Shown piece after piece: positions 1-5,168 of a stretch of 5,216 nt of DNA. The translations under genes were made by a program, and so were the position numbers. Positions within the stretch are counted from its first letter, which is position 1; each line of letters begins with the position of its first letter. This DNA is from Deltaproteobacteria bacterium (GTDB taxonomy: Bacteria; Desulfobacterota; Desulfobulbia; Desulfobulbales; VMSU01), in assembly GCA_024274995.1 (NCBI GenBank), contig JAJSAA010000151.1, positions 1 to 5,216 on the forward strand. The letters run 5' to 3'. The notes beneath the pieces were generated by a model, which saw nothing but the letters and a program-made list of their open reading frames with translations, did not search any database and was not told the origin of the DNA.

Positions 1-951
1 AACCAGAGAATCAACGGCCATTATACCCGGCCCGCCGGCATTGGTAATTACCAGCACCCGGCGGCCCGCCGGCAGGGGCTGCATGGCAAAGGCCATGGTA
101 TAATCCAGCAGGGCGCTGAAACTTTCCGCCCGGATAATTCCGGCCCGTTTAAAGGCCGCTCCATAGGCGGTATCCTCGCTTATCACCTCACCGCTATGTA
201 CGGCCGCCGCCCGCCGCCCGGCCGGTGTTACAGCCGATTTTAGAATAATAACCGGTTTTTGATTTGAAGCCTCTTCCGCCGCTTTAACAAAATCATCGCC
301 AGAACTGATATTTTCCAGATAGGCGGCAATGAGTTTGCTGTCATCATCACGTCCCAGGGCCCGCAGCATATCTATCTCCGACAACTGGGCCTTGTTGCCG
401 AGACTGACCACCTTGGCCACCCCGAAATCACCAGCCGCCATACGCTCCAGAAAAGCGGCACAGATGGCGCTGGACTGGGAGATCATGGAGATACCGCCCG
501 CCTTGGGCATAGCCGCCCCATGGAGAATATTCAATCGATGCCCGGTGTTAATCAAGCCCAGGCAATTCGGCCCGAGAAGACTTATCTGCCGCAGGGTGCA
601 GATCTCAGCAATTTTTTCTTCCAGATCCGCGCCCTTGACATCAACCTCCTTGAAACCGGTGGAATTTATAATCAGAGCCCGGGCTCCGGCAGCAATGGAA
701 TCATGCACCGCCCGCAAGACCTGAGGCTGAGAAACAATAATTACCGCCAGATCTATTTTATATTCGGCTTGCCGCAGACTGCTGAGGCAGGGCAGACCCA
801 TAATCTCTTCCGCATGGGGATTAACCGGTACGATCTTGCCGGCGAAACCGCCCTTTTTGAGATTACGGAGTATCACATTACCAAATTTACCGGGCCGCCG
901 CGAGGCTCCAACAACAGCAATGGTTTCAGGGGTGAATAAAGCCGTGAGCAT
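1..951 (-). CDS. ADP-forming acyl-CoA (acetyl-CoA) synthetase, N-terminal part, cut by window edge
   Basis: Reading leftward from the ATG at 951-949 gives 317 codons with no stop before the window edge, so the C-terminal part is missing. The family converts acyl-CoA + ADP + Pi to acid + CoA + ATP, reversibly, in the cytoplasm. Visible parts: a CoA-binding Rossmann domain starting TIAVVGASRRPGKFG (about 10-24), the LGPNCLG motif (126-132), a succinyl-CoA-synthetase-like domain with SQSSA (158-162), the conserved Glu of AYLENIS (E213), and the phospho-histidine segment AVHSGE with H252. VITNAGGPGI (301-310) opens the next flavodoxin-like domain. Bacterial single-chain members are about 700 aa, with an ATP-grasp domain that would lie off the window. 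SQSS replaces the usual SQSG, a small departure. The start is fixed because the codon two before it is the TAG of the upstream CBS gene, only 3 nt away, which implies translational coupling. Substrate could be acetate or another acid; a C-terminal GNAT fusion cannot be excluded. Confidence 0.92.
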   Translation of the reverse strand, partial: MLTALFTPETIAVVGASRRPGKFGNVILRNLKKGGFAGKIVPVNPHAEEIMGLPCLSSLRQAEYKIDLAVIIVSQPQVLRAVHDSIAAGARALIINSTGFKEVDVKGADLEEKIAEICTLRQISLLGPNCLGLINTGHRLNILHGAAMPKAGGISMISQSSAICAAFLERMAAGDFGVAKVVSLGNKAQLSEIDMLRALGRDDDSKLIAAYLENISSGDDFVKAAEEASNQKPVIILKSAVTPAGRRAAAVHSGEVISEDTAYGAAFKRAGIIRAESFSALLDYTMAFAMQPLPAGRRVLVITNAGGPGIMAVDSLV

Positions 952-954
952 GAC

Positions 955-1623
955 CTAAGCGCCCTGGTTTTCCATGGTAAAACCGGCCTCCGCCAAGGCC
1001 TGATGTACCGCGTGCAGGTTAAAGGTGTTGACCCGGACATAGATCACAGCGCCGGCTCGGCTGTCGTCCGCGGAACTGCCCACGGCATTACTCCTTCTGC
1101 TGATCCGGCTGAAATGAATATCATGTTCCTCCAGAGCCCGGACAAGACGGCTCAGGGGCCGGGGCCGGCCATCCTCATGAACACTGATAAGAGCGGAGCC
1201 TCTTTCCCCCAGACCGAAAAGCTGCCGATAGGCCTGCAGAAGATCACGGGTGGAGAATATCCCCTCTAATCTCCCACTGTCACTTAATACCGGCAGCGCC
1301 CCCACCTTTTTATGATCAAGAAGCAGCAGGGCATCATCAAGAGTGGAAAGCGGAGTCAGAGAAACAATATCCCGGCTCATAATCCGGCTGAGCGGCATCC
1401 CGGCCACCTTGAGCTGTTCCGGATTTAAGCGAGATACCGCCAAAACCGAAGGGCAGGCTGAACGCAAATCCCGGTCAGTTACCATTCCCAACAGCCTGGA
1501 TTCCTCATCCACAACCGGCAGATGGCGGCAATTATGCTCGGTTAAAAGTTCAGATGCCCTGGCAATCGTGGTTTCCGGCCCGGCAGCGCATGGGTTCACA
1601 GTCATATATCTCTTAATATACAT
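955..1623 (-). CDS. AcuB-like protein: CBS pair plus C-terminal ACT-like domain
   Basis: The product has 222 aa, close to the length of AcuB-type proteins. Residues 1-60 form the first CBS motif, ending in GMVTDRDL (46-53). Residues 78-136 form the second, ending in GIFSTRDLL (121-129). Both keep the Thr/Ser and Asp that contact the ribose and phosphates of bound adenine nucleotides, so both sites look usable. Residues about 142-222 (SALISVHEDGRP... to the end) look like an ACT-type regulatory domain. There is no catalytic domain, signal peptide or membrane segment: this is a cytoplasmic sensor, probably of AMP/ADP/ATP or a related ligand. The gene sits 57 nt after the deacetylase gene and ends 3 nt before the acyl-CoA synthetase ATG, so it probably regulates one of those two neighbours (inference). 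The start is supported by a perfect AGGAGG 5 nt upstream. Confidence 0.88.
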   Translation of the reverse strand: MYIKRYMTVNPCAAGPETTIARASELLTEHNCRHLPVVDEESRLLGMVTDRDLRSACPSVLAVSRLNPEQLKVAGMPLSRIMSRDIVSLTPLSTLDDALLLLDHKKVGALPVLSDSGRLEGIFSTRDLLQAYRQLFGLGERGSALISVHEDGRPRPLSRLVRALEEHDIHFSRISRRSNAVGSSADDSRAGAVIYVRVNTFNLHAVHQALAEAGFTMENQGA

Positions 1624-1628
1624 TCGCC

Positions 1629-1634
1629 CCTCCT
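1629..1634 (-). promoter_or_regulatory. Strong Shine-Dalgarno site of the CBS/ACT gene
   Basis: On the minus strand these bases read AGGAGG within TTAGGAGGGG, 5 nt before the ATG at 1623-1621. It is the strongest ribosome binding site in the leftward operon and fixes the start of the CBS protein. Confidence 0.8.
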
Positions 1635-1680
1635 AACCGTTTTATTATTTCGCATTCCATCATGGTTTAAAATTCAGGAC

Positions 1681-2664
1681 TCAATTGTCCTGCTGAACGT
1701 TATTATAAGCCAGACCAGCAAGATAGGACTCAACACTCAGCGCCAGAGCCTGAGGATTATAGCCGCCTTCCAGAATACTCAATACCCGGCCGCCGCAGAA
1801 TTGCCCGGCCCATTTCCTTATCCAACCGCCAAGGCGGCTGTAGAGAATAGTGGAATAATCCAGCCCTGACATATCATCCTGCCCGTGGGCGTCAAATCCG
1901 GCGGCAATAATTAAGGCCTCGGGGCGGAACTTCTCCAGAGCCGGACCTATTTTCCCCTGCATCGCCTCTAAAACCATGTCATCTCCGGCCCCCGGCGGCA
2001 GCGGGATGTTCAGATTAGCGCCCTTGCCGCCGTTCAACCCCTGCTCCTCGGCATAACCACTGCCGGGAAAACTGTAGGTGGGGTGCTCATGAATACTGGC
2101 ATAAAAAATGGCGGATGAAGTCTCAAAGGCGGCCTGGATACCATTACCGTGATGGGCGTCAAAGTCCAGAATAAATATACGCTTCCGGCCATACACCTGC
2201 CGCCAGTAATCAGCGGCTATAGCAATATTATTCAGGAAGCAGAAGCCCAGGGCCATGGCCCGTTCGGCATGATGGCCCGGCGGTCTGACCGGGCAGAATA
2301 CCAGCTTTTCTTTCCCATCCTCTAACAGATCAACCCCGGCCAGCCCCGCTCCTGCCGCCATAACAGCGCAGTCAAAGGAGTCACAACATATCTGATTGTC
2401 CCGATGACCAAGCCAGGTCTGCCCGGCCAGCACCGCCTCCTCAAAGCGAAAGAGATAACTCTCGTCATGGATAGCAATGAGCCATTCCCTCGCCGCCGGC
2501 CGCGCCGCGACCCACTTGAGGCAAGCAGCAAGAGGCCCGGAATTCAGCCGCTCTCTAATGGCCCGCACCCGTTCCGGAGTCTCGGGATGCTCACCACCAC
2601 CGGTGTCGTGATTGTCATAGGCTGGGCTGTCAATTATGACAATATCCTGAAATTCTGGTGCCAT
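1681..2664 (-). CDS. Class II histone deacetylase-family amidohydrolase (lysine deacetylase / acetylpolyamine amidohydrolase type)
   Basis: This 327-aa protein is a full-length arginase-fold zinc deacetylase. Motifs in order: HPETPERVRAI (26-36, substrate-rim segment), RPPGHHAERA with the catalytic His pair H131/H132, GFCFLNN (140-146), LDFDAHHGNG (166-175) with zinc ligands D169 and H171, GFDAH (256-260) with zinc ligand D258, and LEGGYN (298-303) with the catalytic Tyr302. All catalytic positions are present, so it should be active. RPPGHHA is the class II form, so it is a functional analogue rather than a close copy of Bacillus AcuC. Likely substrates are acetyl- or acyl-lysine on proteins, or acetylpolyamines. 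Its place next to an AcuB-like protein and an acyl-CoA synthetase favours protein deacylation (inference). The ATG follows GGAG by 10 nt and AGGA by 2 nt, and the N-terminus aligns naturally with family starts. It lies 41 nt after the 69-aa gene. Confidence 0.93.
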   Translation of the reverse strand: MAPEFQDIVIIDSPAYDNHDTGGGEHPETPERVRAIRERLNSGPLAACLKWVAARPAAREWLIAIHDESYLFRFEEAVLAGQTWLGHRDNQICCDSFDCAVMAAGAGLAGVDLLEDGKEKLVFCPVRPPGHHAERAMALGFCFLNNIAIAADYWRQVYGRKRIFILDFDAHHGNGIQAAFETSSAIFYASIHEHPTYSFPGSGYAEEQGLNGGKGANLNIPLPPGAGDDMVLEAMQGKIGPALEKFRPEALIIAAGFDAHGQDDMSGLDYSTILYSRLGGWIRKWAGQFCGGRVLSILEGGYNPQALALSVESYLAGLAYNNVQQDN

Positions 2665-2705
2665 TATCCTGAGTCTCCAGTATTTAGAACCTTACAATGG
2701 CCAAA

Positions 2706-2915
2706 CTACACCCGGCTATGACGAGAATCTTGTAACACCCGCAGACAAGCAGTCAGCCGCAAGATACCCCTCTGATTATCATTCTGTTCATAGTACATCT
2801 GCCCTAATTCAAGGGATTCAATCATCTTATCCAACATCATTTTGGCGGTGGCGGGCCGCTTATCCGTTAAAGAATCTATAAACTCCTCGGCATCCGTTAT
2901 ATTATTAATTTTCAT
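2706..2915 (-). CDS. Small uncharacterised protein, 69 aa, single TPR-like helical hairpin
   Basis: I do not recognise a named family. The 69-aa product has an acidic N-terminus (about residues 1-17) followed by a predicted helical hairpin, ESLELGQMYYEQNDNQRG then ILRLTACLRVLQ. The spacing of L, G, Y and later small/hydrophobic positions loosely matches one tetratricopeptide repeat; the TPR reading is tentative. There is no signal peptide or membrane segment. Reality is supported by GGTGAG 6 nt before the ATG, by position as first gene of the leftward operon, and by a good fit between the deacetylase gene (41 nt downstream) and the intergenic promoter region. It may be an adaptor for the operon's enzymes, but nothing in the sequence shows this. 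Confidence 0.7.
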   Translation of the reverse strand: MKINNITDAEEFIDSLTDKRPATAKMMLDKMIESLELGQMYYEQNDNQRGILRLTACLRVLQDSRHSRV

Positions 2916-2948
2916 TTCACTCTCACCAATGAATTTTGCACCGACAAC

Positions 2949-2977
2949 CTTCTAAGTTACAAAAAAAAAAAAATCAA
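2949..2977 (-). promoter_or_regulatory. Possible sigma70-type promoter of the leftward operon
   Basis: On the minus strand TTGATT (2977-2972) and TAGAAG (2954-2949) are separated by 17 nt. Eleven of those spacer bases belong to a run of 13 T. Transcription would start near 2942, about 27 nt before the 69-aa ATG. The -35 matches four of six consensus bases and the -10 matches four but lacks the final T, so this is a weak prediction supported mainly by position. Confidence 0.3.
2961..2973. repeat. Homopolymer tract of 13 A in the divergent promoter region
   Basis: Thirteen consecutive A on the plus strand lie in the 127-bp region between the divergent operons. Such a tract can bend DNA or act as an upstream element. 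It also lies in the spacer of the proposed leftward promoter, where a change of length would alter -35/-10 spacing. Confidence 0.9.
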
Positions 2978-2978
2978 G

Positions 2979-3008
2979 TTAACGGTCAGATTATCCGAAA
3001 AGCAGAAT
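2979..3008 (+). promoter_or_regulatory. Weak candidate promoter of the rightward operon
   Basis: TTAACG (2979-2984) and CAGAAT (3003-3008) are spaced by 18 nt, each matching four of six sigma70 consensus bases. The start would lie near 3015, about 28 nt before the chosen ATG at 3043. It is the best candidate I find here, but the match is modest. Confidence 0.2.
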
Positions 3009-3031
3009 AAGGAAAAGCGATAAAATGCCAG

Positions 3032-3037
3032 AAGGAG
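3032..3037 (+). promoter_or_regulatory. Shine-Dalgarno site that decides the start of the 289-aa protein
   Basis: AAGGAG lies 5 nt before the ATG at 3043-3045. The longer in-frame alternative at 3025 has only AAGGA about 11 nt upstream, and its six extra codons run through this Shine-Dalgarno sequence, so 3043 is preferred. Confidence 0.75.
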
Positions 3038-3042
3038 AAAAT

Positions 3043-3912
3043 ATGCGCGTAAATACCTACCAACCACCTCCGCCGCCGCCAGCCTACTCAAGAGATTCAG
3101 ATTATAGCCGCCTGTTGGCTCAAAAACAGAATGCCGTAATAAATATTACTACCGATGAGGGGGATAAGATAAGCATCAACACCAGCCTGGCCAGCCGCCG
3201 CCGGACGAGGCTGCGGGAGAACAATAACGGCCTGGAACTGCTGACCTCCAAACTATCCATCTCGCGGCAGAGCATCCAGGTTCAAGGTGATCTGAACCCC
3301 GCTGAACTTGCCGACCTTGGACGCTTGTTAGATGATCTAAGCTCTATTGCCGATGATTTTTTTAAGGGTGATATGAAGAAGGCGGTATCAGGAGCCCTGA
3401 ATCTCGGCGATATGGGCTCCCTGAGCAAGGTTGAGGCCTCCTTCACCAGCACGACGACCACCGCCTCCCGTCTGGCTTATCATCCCATACCCGGCCAGGC
3501 GGCAGGTTTCAGCAATCTGCTCGCCGGACATAAAACAGAAACCGGCCAGGATCAGCTTGGAGCCTCACTCTCTGATATTTTACGAGCTCAATGGCAGCAA
3601 CTGGCGGGATATCTTGACGAACGGGCCGCAGACATCGGCAATAGCCAAGACAGCCGTCAGCCGCCCGCCAGACCGGCAGCGCAGAGAACCTCGCAGAACC
3701 GCCATGCCGGATCTGATCCCGGCCAGACCATGATGGCCAGGGCCAGGGAGATAATGAACCGCCTGCCCCGCCTGACCCCCCTGGTTCCGGCAGTGGGTGA
3801 TCTGGCCATCAACAAGGCGGCGGCCAGACATGATAACGGCTTGATCCCCCCAGCCTTAATAAGCGGCATACGTAATAATTTTCATGATGCCTTTCGGAGC
3901 TGGATGCTGTAG
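3043..3912 (+). CDS. Uncharacterised 289-aa protein with proline-rich N-terminus, translationally linked to ppsR
   Basis: I cannot name this family. From the ATG at 3043 the product begins with a tail carrying six prolines (residues 8-13). A beta-rich segment with NAVINITTDEGDKISIN (about 30-46) follows. Then comes the best-structured part: LSISRQSIQVQGDL (71-84), an acidic helix PAELADLGRLLDDLSSIADD (86-105), and FFKGDMKKAVSGALNLGDM (106-124). A core of this kind (acidic helix, FF-x-GD, Ala-rich helix) is familiar to me from uncharacterised Gram-negative proteins. Residues about 135-225 are Ser/Thr/Gln/Arg/Pro-rich, probably disordered, and the C-terminus (about 228-289) is basic and helical. 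There is no signal peptide or membrane segment. The gene ends 9 nt before ppsR in the same frame, so the two are surely co-transcribed. A six-residue longer form from 3025 is possible. Confidence 0.8.
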   Translation: MRVNTYQPPPPPPAYSRDSDYSRLLAQKQNAVINITTDEGDKISINTSLASRRRTRLRENNNGLELLTSKLSISRQSIQVQGDLNPAELADLGRLLDDLSSIADDFFKGDMKKAVSGALNLGDMGSLSKVEASFTSTTTTASRLAYHPIPGQAAGFSNLLAGHKTETGQDQLGASLSDILRAQWQQLAGYLDERAADIGNSQDSRQPPARPAAQRTSQNRHAGSDPGQTMMARAREIMNRLPRLTPLVPAVGDLAINKAAARHDNGLIPPALISGIRNNFHDAFRSWML

Positions 3913-3921
3913 AATTTCCCC

Positions 3922-4743
3922 ATGTGGAAATCCAAGGACATTTATTACATCTCAGACAGCACCGGTATCCTGGCCATCAACCTGGGCCAGGCCCTGCTCT
4001 GCCAGTTTCCGGAAGTGAACTTTCTTGAAGAAAAATTTCCCTTTATCAACACCACGGCTGCGGCCCGCAGCACCCTGAATTACATCCTGAAGCAATCCGG
4101 CGGCCGGCGGCCGCTGATTTTCAGCACCCTGGTCAACCCCAAAATCCGCCAGATATTCGATCATCCCCAGGTAGAACTTTTCGATGTCTGCGAGGTGTTT
4201 TTAAACCGCCTGGAGAACTGTCTCGAAGCCAAGGCCATCATGATGCCCGGTTTCGCCCGCCAGACCGATAATGTCAGCATGGCCCGCCGGGCCGAGGCCA
4301 TCAATTATTGCCTGAGCCATGATGACGGCACCAAGTTAGACGAGTATGACGAGGCTGAAGTCATCCTGTTAGGGGTCTCCCGGGCCGGCAAGACCCCGGT
4401 AAGCGTCTATCTCTCCACCCAGATGGGCCTTAAATCCGCCAATTACCCCCTCACCAGTTCCGACCTGGATAGCTACACCCTGCCCGACGCCATCCGCCGC
4501 AACCGTAAACATGTGGTTGGTCTCACCACCAGCCCGGAGCTCCTGCAAAGCATGCGCCAGAAGCGTTATCCGGACAGCAAATACGCCAGCCGGGCCTGCT
4601 GCCGCCAGGAACTGCAACAGGCCCAGCAGATTTTCATGAAATACAATCTCCCCAGCATCAATACCGCCGATAAGTCCATTGAAGAACTGGCGGCCCAGAT
4701 CTCCCAGGAAATCGGACTCTACCGTAAATCAAGCACCCTGTGA
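3922..4743 (+). CDS. ppsR: Bifunctional kinase/pyrophosphorylase regulating PEP synthase or pyruvate phosphate dikinase (PpsR/DUF299)
   Basis: At 273 aa this matches the usual length of the DUF299 family. These enzymes use ADP to phosphorylate a Thr on PEP synthase or pyruvate phosphate dikinase (inactivation) and use Pi to remove it, releasing pyrophosphate. Motifs: YYISDSTGILA (8-18), SHDDG (132-136), the P-loop GVSRAGKTP (151-159) followed by VSVYLSTQMGLKSANYPL, RYPDSKYAS (215-223), and the C-terminal segment INTADKSIEELAAQI (246-260). All family hallmarks are intact, so it should be active. Whether the target is PpsA or PPDK cannot be told here because neither gene is in the window. The start is fixed by an in-frame TAG (stop of the preceding gene) 9 nt upstream and by the family's short N-terminus. 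There is no clear Shine-Dalgarno sequence before the ATG, so translation probably depends on reinitiation after the upstream gene. Confidence 0.95.
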   Translation: MWKSKDIYYISDSTGILAINLGQALLCQFPEVNFLEEKFPFINTTAAARSTLNYILKQSGGRRPLIFSTLVNPKIRQIFDHPQVELFDVCEVFLNRLENCLEAKAIMMPGFARQTDNVSMARRAEAINYCLSHDDGTKLDEYDEAEVILLGVSRAGKTPVSVYLSTQMGLKSANYPLTSSDLDSYTLPDAIRRNRKHVVGLTTSPELLQSMRQKRYPDSKYASRACCRQELQQAQQIFMKYNLPSINTADKSIEELAAQISQEIGLYRKSSTL

Positions 4744-4819
4744 TCCTCTTCCAGCCATAATTACTGCCAAAGTTAATTTGGAGCTTAGACTCCCAGTTAT
4801 TATTTTCAACAGTATTGCA

Positions 4820-4854
4820 CCGGAAAAGTGAGCTGGCCAACCATACTTTTCCGG
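4820..4854. repeat. Perfect 10-bp inverted repeat, possible terminator-like hairpin after ppsR
   Basis: CCGGAAAAGT (4820-4829) pairs perfectly with ACTTTTCCGG (4845-4854) around a 15-nt loop, 77 nt after the ppsR stop. The hairpin could end or stabilise the ppsR transcript. No T-run follows directly on either strand, so it is not a classic intrinsic terminator; a protein-binding dyad is the alternative. Confidence 0.65.
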
Positions 4855-4877
4855 AATCGCGGGCATCTTTTCCGGAA
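4846..4877 (+). repeat. Two direct copies of CTTTTCCGGAA, 21 bp apart
   Basis: CTTTTCCGGAA occurs at 4846-4856 and again at 4867-4877. Each contains the 8-bp palindrome TTCCGGAA, and the second extends to the 10-bp palindrome TTTCCGGAAA (4869-4878). The 21-bp period is two helical turns. The first copy is also the right arm of the inverted repeat at 4820-4854. This layout is compatible with paired operator sites. Confidence 0.6.
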
Positions 4878-5044
4878 ATCAAGTAATTTAATACCCGGAC
4901 GAATAAAATTACAGGCGCTGTTACATTACAGCTAACTATCTGATCTTAATATCCATTCAAACAAAGATATCTCTTAACAATTCTCGGCATACATATTGCT
5001 TCTTTTAATATAACTATTTATATCAGCCGGCATCATTTGCTTCC

Positions 5045-5077
5045 GTATGCGTTCCCACGCGGGAGCGTGGGAACGAG
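5045..5077 (-). repeat. REP-like palindrome, copy A
   Basis: A perfect stem, GTTCCCACGC (5051-5060) with GCGTGGGAAC (5065-5074), closes over the 4-nt loop GGGA, flanked by GTATGC and GAG. The reverse complement matches copy C (5136-5168) at 31 of 33 positions. This GTTCCCACGC/GCGTGGGAA(C/T) family is a repetitive extragenic palindrome type I know from many bacterial genomes, commonly mobilised by IS200-like REP-associated tyrosine transposases. No such transposase is in this window. Confidence 0.85.
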
Positions 5078-5080
5078 GGA

Positions 5081-5100
5081 GTTCCCACGCGGGAGAGGGA
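5081..5100 (-). repeat. Internally deleted REP-like copy B, tandem to copy A
   Basis: The 20 nt here equal the 30-nt unit at 5051-5080 with 10 nt removed: both begin GTTCCCACGCGGGAG and both end AGGGA, but the second stem arm (CGTGGGAACG) is missing. It cannot form the REP hairpin by itself and looks like a decayed tandem duplicate. Its left arm could instead compete for the right arm of A or for an arm of C. Confidence 0.8.
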
Positions 5101-5135
5101 TCTTTGCAGGCTGGAGTCAGATTCTTTTCTCTCTT

Positions 5136-5168
5136 CTCGTTCCCACGCTCCTGCGTGGGAATGCATAC
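5136..5168 (+). repeat. REP-like palindrome, copy C, inverted relative to copy A
   Basis: The stem is TTCCCACGC (5140-5148) with GCGTGGGAA (5153-5161) around TCCT, flanked by CTCG and TGCATAC. It is the inverse of copy A with two differences in 33 nt. Inverted REP pairs about 60 bp apart are the usual layout of REPIN/BIME doublets, which can fold into one long hairpin. Confidence 0.85.

Larger units (their letters stand above)
4744..5044. other. Non-coding, AT-rich stretch downstream of ppsR
   Basis: No open frame here has a plausible start, ribosome site and protein-like sequence on either strand. Contents noted: the CTTTTCCGG repeats at 4820-4877, a small hairpin GCTGT/ACAGC at 4917-4932 with a 6-nt loop, and a strongly AT-rich part from about 4940 to 5020. 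I find no convincing promoter or tRNA. Confidence 0.6.

Noticed and set aside
329..939. Plus-strand open frames opposite the synthetase gene
   Set aside because: They are antisense to a clear minus-strand enzyme with intact motifs, and their products have biased, non-protein-like composition.
2404..2721. Plus-strand open frame of 105 codons opposite the deacetylase start
   Set aside because: It is a shadow of the deacetylase and its upstream gap, with no ribosome site and no recognisable motif.
4780..4793. GGAG/CTCC mini-hairpin after ppsR as an intrinsic terminator
   Set aside because: The stem has only 4 bp and the following bases are A/T mixed rather than a T-run.
4658..4882. Minus-strand open frame of 74 codons across the ppsR end and the CTTTTCCGG repeats
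   Set aside because: It lacks a Shine-Dalgarno site, overlaps the ppsR C-terminus and reads through inverted repeats; no motif is seen.
4996..5024. TTGCTT and TATATC as a rightward promoter
   Set aside because: Matches are poor and the region is AT-rich enough to give such pairs by chance; the REP cluster rather than a gene follows.
5045..5168. CRISPR array
   Set aside because: The repeats are inverted palindromes of the REP type with irregular spacing, one copy is truncated, and there are no regular spacers or cas genes.
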